Shown here piece after piece: positions 41,950 to 49,046 of a stretch of 64,000 nt of DNA. The stretch's first letter is position 1; the number at the start of each line of letters is the position of its first letter. Origin of the DNA: CBDAKK01 sp965196605. Lineage in GTDB: Bacteria > Spirochaetota > Spirochaetia > WTKD01 > G963693115. Below the pieces are notes generated by a model. The model was given only the letters and a program-made list of their open reading frames with translations. It had not been told where the DNA came from and ran no database searches. The stretch lies in NCBI GenBank assembly GCA_965196605.1, contig CBDAKK010000005.1:1-64000 (forward strand). Reading direction: 5' to 3'. A program made the position numbers and the translations under genes.

Positions 41950-42918
41950 ATGAAAGAACGAAGTACGAAACTGCTGCGTTTAGAACTCGCCAAAGTGGGC
42001 ACGTATAAAGCAGGGGAGACAAGCGTAAGACTGACAGATGCGATGCTCAAAGAAATGGCAGATACCTTCCCCGGCACAGTACCGGTAGGGCTCGGTCACA
42101 GTGGCGCACAGAGCGACAATCTACCCGCAGTCGGCAGTGTCATATCAGCGTTCTATGATACGCACAGTGGCGCACTCATCGGTGATGTAGCGTTCTCGGA
42201 TGCGATGGCGCAAGCGTGGGACGCGCAAGCGTACACAAGCTGGAGCATCGGTGCTAACAAAAACGTCGATAACAAATGGGAGCTGCATCACCTCGCCGTC
42301 TTAGGAGCCACACCGCCCGCAATAAAAAACTTAGCGGTACTCCAGCGCCTCGATCTTTCAGAAAAAAACACGCACATTTTTAATTTTTCAGACAAGCAGG
42401 AGGGCACAATGCCAGAGACAACACAAGCACTAAAACAAAAGACGAGAGGCGCTGACCTTTCACCAGAGCATGACGGTAGCGCAGCGACACAGACACAGGC
42501 TGAGACACCACCGGACGGCGGCAGACCACCGACAAACACAGACGCATCCACAGGCGCTGAATCTGTGGCCTTAAGCAATGCTATTAGCAAAGACCCCAAC
42601 GTACAAGCGGTCATGGCTCATTTGCAAGAGCAGGGTAGGCAAAGCGTACGCGCTTCTTTCGAGGGCAAGCTACCGCCAGAAGGTATTGAAAAAATGATAT
42701 CTCTCGCCGATGCAGTGTCCATAACGCAGAGCATACAACTCTCCGATACACAGGGGCAGCAACGCACACTCAGTTCGTATGCACTCCTGAGCGAAGTCGG
42801 CATGGCTCTGGCGCACCCCGTGCATGCGGGGGAGCTTACTTTCAGCGACAACGTATCAGGCGGCGAAGATGCAAAAACAAGAGCGGCCGAAGAAGCTGCA
42901 ATGTACAAAAAACTCTAG
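41950..42918 (+). CDS. Mu gpI-like prohead protease/scaffold
   Basis: About 322 residues. The N-terminal ~150 residues are the Mu-type prohead protease (VGTYKAG, VPVGLGHSGAQSDNLPAVGSV, WSIGANK, LAVLGATPPAI); the rest is a helical scaffold. The start is uncertain: ATG 41950, or GTG 41920 which adds ten residues. An internal ATG at 42409 behind AGGAGG could yield the scaffold alone. Confidence 0.82.
   Translation: MKERSTKLLRLELAKVGTYKAGETSVRLTDAMLKEMADTFPGTVPVGLGHSGAQSDNLPAVGSVISAFYDTHSGALIGDVAFSDAMAQAWDAQAYTSWSIGANKNVDNKWELHHLAVLGATPPAIKNLAVLQRLDLSEKNTHIFNFSDKQEGTMPETTQALKQKTRGADLSPEHDGSAATQTQAETPPDGGRPPTNTDASTGAESVALSNAISKDPNVQAVMAHLQEQGRQSVRASFEGKLPPEGIEKMISLADAVSITQSIQLSDTQGQQRTLSSYALLSEVGMALAHPVHAGELTFSDNVSGGEDAKTRAAEEAAMYKKL
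42409..42918 (+). CDS. internal in-frame scaffold protein (Mu gpZ-like)
   Basis: AGGAGG six bases ahead of ATG 42409, in frame with the protease gene and right at the end of its catalytic domain (before MPETTQALKQ). In Mu the scaffold is likewise made from an in-frame start inside gene I. The 169-residue product is helical and rich in Gln, Thr and Ala. Confidence 0.65.
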   Translation: MPETTQALKQKTRGADLSPEHDGSAATQTQAETPPDGGRPPTNTDASTGAESVALSNAISKDPNVQAVMAHLQEQGRQSVRASFEGKLPPEGIEKMISLADAVSITQSIQLSDTQGQQRTLSSYALLSEVGMALAHPVHAGELTFSDNVSGGEDAKTRAAEEAAMYKKL

Positions 42919-42927
42919 GAGGAACGT

Positions 42928-43284
42928 ATGGCACTAAACGCAGTACAGGGGAAAATAGAATTAAAAGCAACACCGATAGTTCACGGCGCGCATCCCGCAG
43001 TAGTTGTGAGCACACAATTCAAGGCGAGTAACGGCGAAATAAAAGCAGGCGCTATTATTGCGCTTAATAGTTCAAGCGAGGCGCTCTTGTACGAGCGAGG
43101 GGGCACATCGCCTATTAATGCGATACACGGCGTACTCATCGAGGACGTAAACACGGCCAAGCAAACGGTAGGGCGTGTACTCATTCACGGAGCAGTCGTT
43201 TCAAAAAAGGTGCTGCACAAAACCAGTGCGGCTACGAGTGCAGACTTCACAGCGTTGCGCGCCGCAGGCATCTACGCGCTATAA
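42928..43284 (+). CDS. head decoration protein
   Basis: 118 residues; AGGAGG ahead of the ATG. Beta-rich, with GAIIALNSSSEALLYERGG and a C-terminal domain, matching small head decoration or head-stabilising proteins placed between scaffold and capsid genes. Confidence 0.7.
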   Translation: MALNAVQGKIELKATPIVHGAHPAVVVSTQFKASNGEIKAGAIIALNSSSEALLYERGGTSPINAIHGVLIEDVNTAKQTVGRVLIHGAVVSKKVLHKTSAATSADFTALRAAGIYAL

Positions 43285-43303
43285 ATTTTTGAGGAGAAAA
43301 ACC

Positions 43304-44302
43304 ATGCCAGTATATAACAACATAGATTTGAATAAAATATTCACACCCGCGGCGGTGCGCCAAGCAATTGGGCGCTTGCCCGAAATACCCTCGCCACTCT
43401 TCGATGCCGTCTTTGCAGACCGCGCAGCGTATCCACATGCAGCGATACCAGTATCAGACATCGTGCATGTCGTGCAGAACATCCCCCTCGTACGCCGCGG
43501 CACGCAAGCCCTACCGCTTACTGGACAGTCAGGCTCGGTGTCCATCATCGCGCCCGACCCCATATCGGTCACCAGTTTTCTCGATGCAAAAGACATCAAC
43601 GATTTACGATATATGGGCGGAAAAAACACGCAAGCCTTACTCGATGAAACCGTGGACAAGCTACGGCGTGTGATCGTCAAAACCACGCGCGCACTTGCCT
43701 ACTCGGCACTCACCGGCACCATAGCATACCATGCCTCGGGCGGCTTCGGCACGCTAGAGCCGTACACCATAGAATACGGCACCATCAAAGACTACAAAGT
43801 GGCATCGTCCAAACGTTGGGCACAAGGCGCAGGCACCATTGCCGACATATTGAGCGACCTCATCGCGATGTCGCAAAAGGTTCAGGAGTCAGGATACGGC
43901 GCTACCATTACGTTTTTTGTCGGCGCAAAGGTTTTCCAAGAACTAGCAAAGCAAGCTACGAGTCTTAACGATGCTTCGCCCATTCGTGCTAGTGTGAACG
44001 CAAACGCGATACGCATTGCGGGCTTTGAGCTCATCTATAGCGGCGACAGTAGTATCGACTTATCAAGCGACACAGCAAAAAATGCGATCGGGGAAAAGGA
44101 AGTCTTGGCTATTGCAACGGACGCGCCGCACCGCATCCGCTACCTTGCCATCGATGACCTCGATGCAGGCTTGCAAGCCTTGCCGTTCTTTGTCAAAACC
44201 AAGAAGAAGGACAACCCCTCAGGCTACGACGTCATAGCGCATAGCAAGCCACTACCCATAGTCGTGCCATCGGCGATATGTAAGGCGGTTGTGTTAGCAT
44301 AA
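43304..44302 (+). CDS. major capsid protein (phage cap E-like)
   Basis: 332 residues from ATG 43304 (GAGGAG upstream). A HK97-fold capsid of the E type: long N-terminal part, DAKDINDLRYMGGKNTQALLDETVDKL spine helix, and the C-terminal VPSAICKAVVLA. Forms the head shell. A terminator follows 34 bases later. Confidence 0.85.
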   Translation: MPVYNNIDLNKIFTPAAVRQAIGRLPEIPSPLFDAVFADRAAYPHAAIPVSDIVHVVQNIPLVRRGTQALPLTGQSGSVSIIAPDPISVTSFLDAKDINDLRYMGGKNTQALLDETVDKLRRVIVKTTRALAYSALTGTIAYHASGGFGTLEPYTIEYGTIKDYKVASSKRWAQGAGTIADILSDLIAMSQKVQESGYGATITFFVGAKVFQELAKQATSLNDASPIRASVNANAIRIAGFELIYSGDSSIDLSSDTAKNAIGEKEVLAIATDAPHRIRYLAIDDLDAGLQALPFFVKTKKKDNPSGYDVIAHSKPLPIVVPSAICKAVVLA

Positions 44303-44363
44303 AAAATGCTAATATCTCTAGTATCGAAATTGCAAGACGGGCATGCATTGCCCGTTTTGTTTT
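44294..44363 (+). terminator. two hairpins, the second a rho-independent terminator, after the capsid gene
   Basis: TTAGCAT/ATGCTAA at 44294-44312, then ACGGGCA/TGCCCGT at 44337-44355 followed by TTTGTTTT. Placed in mid-operon, it should raise capsid transcript levels relative to the tail genes. Confidence 0.7.
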
Positions 44364-44375
44364 CATAAGGCGATA

Positions 44376-44792
44376 ATGAAATTACAAGCGAGCGACATAC
44401 AATCGAAGCTGCCCGCGCACGTGTGGCAGCTCTTAACGGGCGGCGTGGCACAAGTCGCCACAGACGCGATAACAGCAGCGCGCGCCTACCTTAGCCCACG
44501 CATGGCGCGTAGTAAGCACACCCTTGATGAAGAGAAGAACAGCACGCATCGGCGCGCGGTGTATCTCATATCGCTCTATCAGCTCTACGCGCGCGTAGAG
44601 CGCGAGGCTGTCGCTCGGGACAAGCTGCGCGAGGGCATCGCATTGCTCGAATCCTTGTACGGCAGGGGTTCATTGGGCGAGAGTCCGAATGCCGCAGGAG
44701 ACGAAGGAGAGAGCGCAGAGGCAGGAACCTTCGCGCGCAAGCCCACAAGCGCGGTCGTAGCGGGTGCCACTTCGTGGCGAGGCTTCGCGTGA
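44376..44792 (+). CDS. head-tail connector protein (Mu gpJ/gp36-like position)
   Basis: 138 residues from ATG 44376 behind AAGG. Mostly helical (ATDAITAARAYLSPRMA, HRRAVYLISLYQLYARVE); position directly after the capsid gene and size suit a head-completion/connector protein. Family assignment is by position, and the C-terminal 40 residues are low complexity. Confidence 0.6.
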   Translation: MKLQASDIQSKLPAHVWQLLTGGVAQVATDAITAARAYLSPRMARSKHTLDEEKNSTHRRAVYLISLYQLYARVEREAVARDKLREGIALLESLYGRGSLGESPNAAGDEGESAEAGTFARKPTSAVVAGATSWRGFA

Positions 44793-45442
44793 AACTCGAA
44801 CTGAATCACACGAAGATATCGCAAGCCCTTAGCAAGATTGGCAGACTCTCGGCCCCGCGCGCCTTACTCCAAAAAATTGGCGCTACCACGGTTTCGCTTA
44901 CCCAACTCAAAATAGAGCGCGGCATCAGCCCTACAAATGCGCCGCTGACGCAAAAACTTAAAGGCGGCGCAAACACACTTCGTGATACCGGGAGCCTCAT
45001 GAATTCCATCACCTACGCGATTACTCCCAGAAATGTTACCATAGGCTCGCCCCTCCCGTATGCCGCACACGTACACGATGGCGGAACCATCACGCCAAAG
45101 AAAAGCACCTACCTCTGGATACCCGCAACGCGCACGATAGCGAGCATGACAAGACGCCTCGGTGTCGGAGGGGCTATCAACAACATAAAAAAAAGCGGCT
45201 ACTCATGCTTTATCTCGAAGTCTAAAAAAGCATTCCTCGGCGTAACGACCGTGCCACGGAGGGCACGCATAGGGCGCCATGGACGGCAAAAAGGCAAGAG
45301 TCGCGCAAGACCCACCATACTTTTTATACTCAAAACATCCATCACCGTACCCGCGCGTCCCTACCTCACCCTTACCCCCCGCGACAACGCAGTACTCAAT
45401 GCCGAAATAAACGCGTATATAAAAAAAGTAGTTCTATCATAG
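44789..45442 (+). CDS. virion morphogenesis protein (Mu gpG-like) carrying a repeat insert
   Basis: 217 residues from GTG 44789 (GTGA overlap with the previous stop, GAGG upstream). GANTLRDTGSLMNSITYAITPRNVTIGSPLPYAAHVHDGG is the core of phage virion morphogenesis/tail completion proteins. Residues ~155-167 (VPRRARIGRHGRQ) are encoded by a copy of the CGTGCCACGGA...GGGCGCCA dispersed host repeat, absent from the family. Confidence 0.72.
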   Translation: MKLELNHTKISQALSKIGRLSAPRALLQKIGATTVSLTQLKIERGISPTNAPLTQKLKGGANTLRDTGSLMNSITYAITPRNVTIGSPLPYAAHVHDGGTITPKKSTYLWIPATRTIASMTRRLGVGGAINNIKKSGYSCFISKSKKAFLGVTTVPRRARIGRHGRQKGKSRARPTILFILKTSITVPARPYLTLTPRDNAVLNAEINAYIKKVVLS

Positions 45443-45488
45443 TTTTGTGCTATAACCTTATACGATATCTCGCGCACAATAGAAACAC

Positions 45489-46040
45489 ATGATAAGCACG
45501 TGCAAAGCCATAGTACACAAAGTCATAACGGATGTAACCGACATTCCCCCCTCGCTTATCCTGCGCTCCTCACGAGAAGAAACCCAAGCACTGAAAACCG
45601 GAGGCGCACCATTTGTAGTCATCACCACAAATCCCGCGGACTTCGATGACAGGCATGCACGCATCGACACCTACTACGACAAAAACGCCAAAGTGTTCAA
45701 GCGCCGTTTCATACGCGGAGAGCGCCGCGTGCCCTTTACGCTCAAGCTCTATTGCAAAACAGAACAAGCAATAAGCGACTACCTCGATGCCATCATCCCC
45801 GCAATCCCGCGTGAGTTTCAACACGACGGATATCGCGGGAGCATTACCATCGGAATCGAAACACATAGCGAGCCCGAGCCACCACACAATGAAGTCGCCG
45901 ATTTTGAGGTCGAATACGAGACGATACAACTGTACAGCGTAGCAGTACAAGTACTCTTTGCCGTAGCGGTCGCAACGCAGGCCACTGATGTTGCGACCGC
46001 CACAAGCACCAACTCGCAAAGCGATTACAAAAAACCATAA
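45489..46040 (+). CDS. phage structural protein (Mu gp37-like position), 183 aa
   Basis: Alpha/beta protein with no firm domain; it lies where Mu-like phages encode a tail terminator/completion protein. The tail (VAVATQATDVATATSTNSQ) is low complexity. Bases 45443-45488 have no ribosome binding site worth noting. Confidence 0.6.
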   Translation: MISTCKAIVHKVITDVTDIPPSLILRSSREETQALKTGGAPFVVITTNPADFDDRHARIDTYYDKNAKVFKRRFIRGERRVPFTLKLYCKTEQAISDYLDAIIPAIPREFQHDGYRGSITIGIETHSEPEPPHNEVADFEVEYETIQLYSVAVQVLFAVAVATQATDVATATSTNSQSDYKKP

Positions 46041-46059
46041 GCATATAAGGAGTTTTTTT

Positions 46060-46467
46060 ATGGAAGAGGAGAACAAAAAAACATTAGCGCAGGGCTCAGC
46101 GCCACCACCTGTAGAGGGTGAGAACGCTACAGAACCACCGACACCACCTACAGAAGATGAGAACGCTACAAAGCCGCCGATACCACCTACAGAAGGTGAG
46201 AACGCTATAGAACCGCCGACACCACCTACAGAAGGTGAGAACGCTATAGAACCGCCGACACCTCCACGAAAAAAAACACCCCCCAAGGAGTCGAAAGAGA
46301 CACTCGAATCGTGGGCGAAAAAACACAACACCTCATGCGAGGTACTCGTTGGTATAGAGAATTTACGCGATTGGTCATTGACCTCGCTCATTACCGAGCA
46401 ACAGTATCTTAGCGCCCTCGAAGCATGGAAACACCATGAGGCGGGCAATGCGGAGGAAACATCATGA
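46060..46467 (+). CDS. phage protein with Pro/Thr-rich tandem repeats, 135 aa
   Basis: Start at 46060 with AAGGAG upstream. Residues 21-72 are four 13-residue repeats of the form ENAxEPPTPPTEG (39-base units, 46120-46275). The C-terminal ~60 residues (LESWAKKHNTSCEVLVGIENLRDW) form a small helical domain, as in Mu gp38-like proteins ahead of the sheath. The repeats are a likely flexible spacer. Confidence 0.65.
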   Translation: MEEENKKTLAQGSAPPPVEGENATEPPTPPTEDENATKPPIPPTEGENAIEPPTPPTEGENAIEPPTPPRKKTPPKESKETLESWAKKHNTSCEVLVGIENLRDWSLTSLITEQQYLSALEAWKHHEAGNAEETS

Positions 46468-47904
46468 GTTTGCCCGGTGTAAAAACAACGGTACGTGACG
46501 GCGCACTCGGCGTGTCGACTAGCACCGGCGTCGGCTCTTACGCCGCACTCGGCGTTGCTTCCAAACCCGATGCAAACACGATACGCATTTTCTCTTCTCC
46601 CGATGAGGTCGAAGCAAAGATAGGCTACGGACCCTTACGAGACCTGCTCGTAAACTCGCTTAGCATAGCAAGCGGCCCCGTGTACGCTATCGCGCTACCG
46701 GCCACCACAAACGGCAGCGCCTCTTCGGTTACAAAAGGCGCTTCAAATGTTGCAAACGCTGTCGGCACCCTGAGCGTCAAAGCAGACAGTACGCCCCATG
46801 CCGATTATAGCGTTCTCGTTACCATCACCAAAGACGGCGCACTGGGGGTAGCGCGCGCGCATTACGCTCGGGCGTACCACACTCCCAGAGTTCACGCTCC
46901 CCACAGACGGTGAGTATACCATCGCGGGCACGGGCATCACCCTGAAACTTGCAAACGGCTCGCCTACAGGCAACCAAGTTTCCTTCAAAGCACTCGACAC
47001 CTATAGCTTTACGACCACCGCACCGACCACACAAAACAAGAGCATAACCGATGCGTTTAAAAAACTCATCGATAGCGACTTCGCCTTCGAGTTTGTAGCA
47101 GTCGCAGGCGCTACCGACCTTACACTCTGGGGCTCGCTTGCATCCTTAAGCGAAACGGCCGCGCAAAAACACAAGTATATTTTTGCGCTCAGCCAAACGC
47201 GCGGACAAAACAGGAATGAGAGTACAGACGCCTACGTTACTTCCCTTACCGAGACCTTGCGCGGCACCACACAAGACAAGCGGCTGGGCATCAGCGCTGC
47301 TACCATTATGCTCACCGATGCCATCTCAGGCGTTGCGCGTAAGCAACCGCTTATCAATGTATTGCCCGGCCTCATCGCGCGCAGACAAGTGCATGAGGGT
47401 TGTGACGCCTACAAGTACGGAAGCATACCAAATGCGCACGCACTTTCCCCGCGAGGCCTTACCGATGCGCACATCGAAAGCCTCATGCGTTCTGGCTACA
47501 TCACCGCACGCACCTACCCCTACGTACCGGGCATATACGTAACCTTAGGCGTCCTCACATCACCCGCAGGCTCCGACTTCGATACACTCGAAAAAATACG
47601 AGTCGTCAACAAAGCGAGCGCACTCTCGCGTATTGCGATGCTCCGCTACATCAACGACTCCGTTGCACTCTTAGCCGATGAGGCAGGGCTCGCACAAGTG
47701 CGCATCACAGCACTCCAGCCGCTGCTTCTTATGAAAAATGCTGGCGAAATATCGGACGCCGAAGTCGTCATTCCGCCGGGACAAAACATTCTTAGTACCA
47801 AGAGCTTAAAAATTGTATTACGCATTATCCCCCTTGGAAAATTAAGCTACATAGAAAACGTCATCACCTTTTATAATCCGCAGAACGCAGGAGGCACAGC
47901 ATGA
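46464..47904 (+). pseudogene. contractile tail sheath (Mu gpL-like), frameshifted
   Basis: ATGA overlap with the previous gene. The first 128 or so codons read as a sheath N-terminus (SLPGVKTTVRDGALG ... DYSVLVTITKDGALG); near 46845-46860 (GCGCGCGC run) the frame changes by one base, and the original frame stops at 46913. The remainder (ITLGRTTLPEFTLPTDGEY ... NPQNAGGTA) continues in the other frame from about 46861 to 47904. Together about 480 residues, the size of Mu gpL. As written, no full sheath is made; a sequencing error, a pseudogene or recoding could explain it. Confidence 0.8.
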
Positions 47905-48344
47905 TTGGCAACATGGCATACGATTACGAGTCCATTAAAATAATACTACCCTCGGGGCCTACGCTCATGGTCGAGAGCATCAACTACTCGGACGAGCAGG
48001 GTGGCGAGGTAATAACAGGTCAAAACGGCATGCCCGTAGGACGCGGCAGGAGCGGCTATTCAGGCAAGTGCGACATCGAAATGGCTCGTGATGAATTCGA
48101 AAAACTCGATGCCGCCTTAACCGCGCAGGGCGGTGGCGCATTCTACAACCATAGTGAATGCCCCATAACCGTATCCTACGGATCGCTTGGACAGAAAACC
48201 ATCATCGAACAACTCTTTGTGCACTTCTCTTCTCGCGATTTCTCACAAGCGAAGGGCGACACCAACCTCAAGGTAAAACTCTCAGGCGTGCTTACAAAAC
48301 CCATCATACGCAATGGCTCACCTGCGTATGCGCCATCACTATAA
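47901..48344 (+). CDS. tail tube protein (Mu gpM-like)
   Basis: 147 residues; ATGA overlap with the sheath gene. Beta-rich, with VESINYSDEQGGEVITGQNGMPVGRGRSGYSGKCDIEM, typical for Mu gpM inner-tube proteins that polymerise inside the sheath. Confidence 0.78.
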   Translation: MIGNMAYDYESIKIILPSGPTLMVESINYSDEQGGEVITGQNGMPVGRGRSGYSGKCDIEMARDEFEKLDAALTAQGGGAFYNHSECPITVSYGSLGQKTIIEQLFVHFSSRDFSQAKGDTNLKVKLSGVLTKPIIRNGSPAYAPSL

Positions 48345-48391
48345 AAAATAAAGGGCGAGAGCCCAAAAAAGAAAATTTAAGGAGAAAAACC

Positions 48392-48733
48392 ATGATTGAA
48401 AAAAACACCATAGACGAATTAAAAAAACAGCATCCAAAGACACCGCTGTTCTTAAGTAAGTTCACCTTCACTGATGAAGATGGACAGAAGCAACACGTAG
48501 CACTTGTCTATCGCAAGCCAAATGTCGAAGAAGTCGCACGCTTGCAAAAAGAAGCCGCACGCGACCCCGCTCTTGCAAGCGAGGGACTCTCGCGCTCCAT
48601 CATCATAAAAACCGAACCAGAAAACGCGCTTGAGACATTGCGCACATACCCACTCACACTCGATAAATTTCTAAGCGAGTCCATCTTCCCTTTGCTCGGC
48701 AGCGGGGCGCAGATACACACCCGCAAGCTCTAA
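48392..48733 (+). CDS. tail assembly chaperone (short form)
   Basis: 113 residues from ATG 48392 (AAGGAG upstream). Position between tube and tape measure marks it as the tail assembly chaperone. It contains an in-frame slippery heptamer C CCT TTG at 48688-48694; a -1 shift there would leave this frame and continue to 48894. Confidence 0.72.
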   Translation: MIEKNTIDELKKQHPKTPLFLSKFTFTDEDGQKQHVALVYRKPNVEEVARLQKEAARDPALASEGLSRSIIIKTEPENALETLRTYPLTLDKFLSESIFPLLGSGAQIHTRKL

Positions 48734-48738
48734 GCGAC

Positions 48739-48894
48739 ATGGAGAAGACTGTGCTGTTTATACAGAAGTACTGTGGCTACGATGTCGGTGCCCTACCCCT
48801 CGATGAACTCGAGCACCACGTGATGCGCGCACGCTATGCGCGCGCTCTTGCCGTATCTGAGATTGCCGAGGCTCTTTCCAAAGTCCTCCAATGA
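48739..48894 (+). CDS. tail assembly chaperone frameshift extension
   Basis: In the -1 frame relative to 48392, open from 48667 to the TGA at 48892-48894. It could be made as a long chaperone by slippage at 48688, as in most long-tailed phages, or from its own ATG at 48739 (51 residues: MEKTVLFIQKYCGYDVGALP...). The second half of the pair is helical with the ARALAVSEIAEALSKV ending. Confidence 0.6.
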   Translation: MEKTVLFIQKYCGYDVGALPLDELEHHVMRARYARALAVSEIAEALSKVLQ

Positions 48895-49021
48895 CACGAT
48901 ACACCATGATGAGAAAGGTTATGACGCCCCCTAAAAATAAGAATGCATACACTGCCGCGGTACACACCGCAATCAATATGTATGGTATACCGAATATCAC
49001 TTTTATCGCAAAAAGTATCAT
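48758..49021 (-). CDS. possible antisense small membrane protein
   Basis: A leftward frame from ATG 49021 encodes two strong hydrophobic stretches (LFAIKVIFGIPYILIAVC and AAVYAFLFLGGVITFLIMVY), which fall exactly in the gap 48895-49046 that has no rightward gene, followed by a basic tail antisense to the chaperone. AGGTG lies about 10 bases ahead of the ATG. Possibly a chance frame. Confidence 0.25.
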   Translation of the reverse strand: MILFAIKVIFGIPYILIAVCTAAVYAFLFLGGVITFLIMVYRVIGGLWKEPRQSQIRQERAHSVRASRGARVHRGVGHRHRSHSTSV

Positions 49022-49046
49022 GTCGTTCACACCTGTAGTATAAATC

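Noticed and set aside
46120..46275. CRISPR-like array
   Set aside because: The repeats are contiguous without spacers and are in-frame coding.
45570..46448. Leftward 292-codon frame with Gly/Val-rich tandem repeats
   Set aside because: Mirror of the 39-base repeats and of two supported rightward genes.
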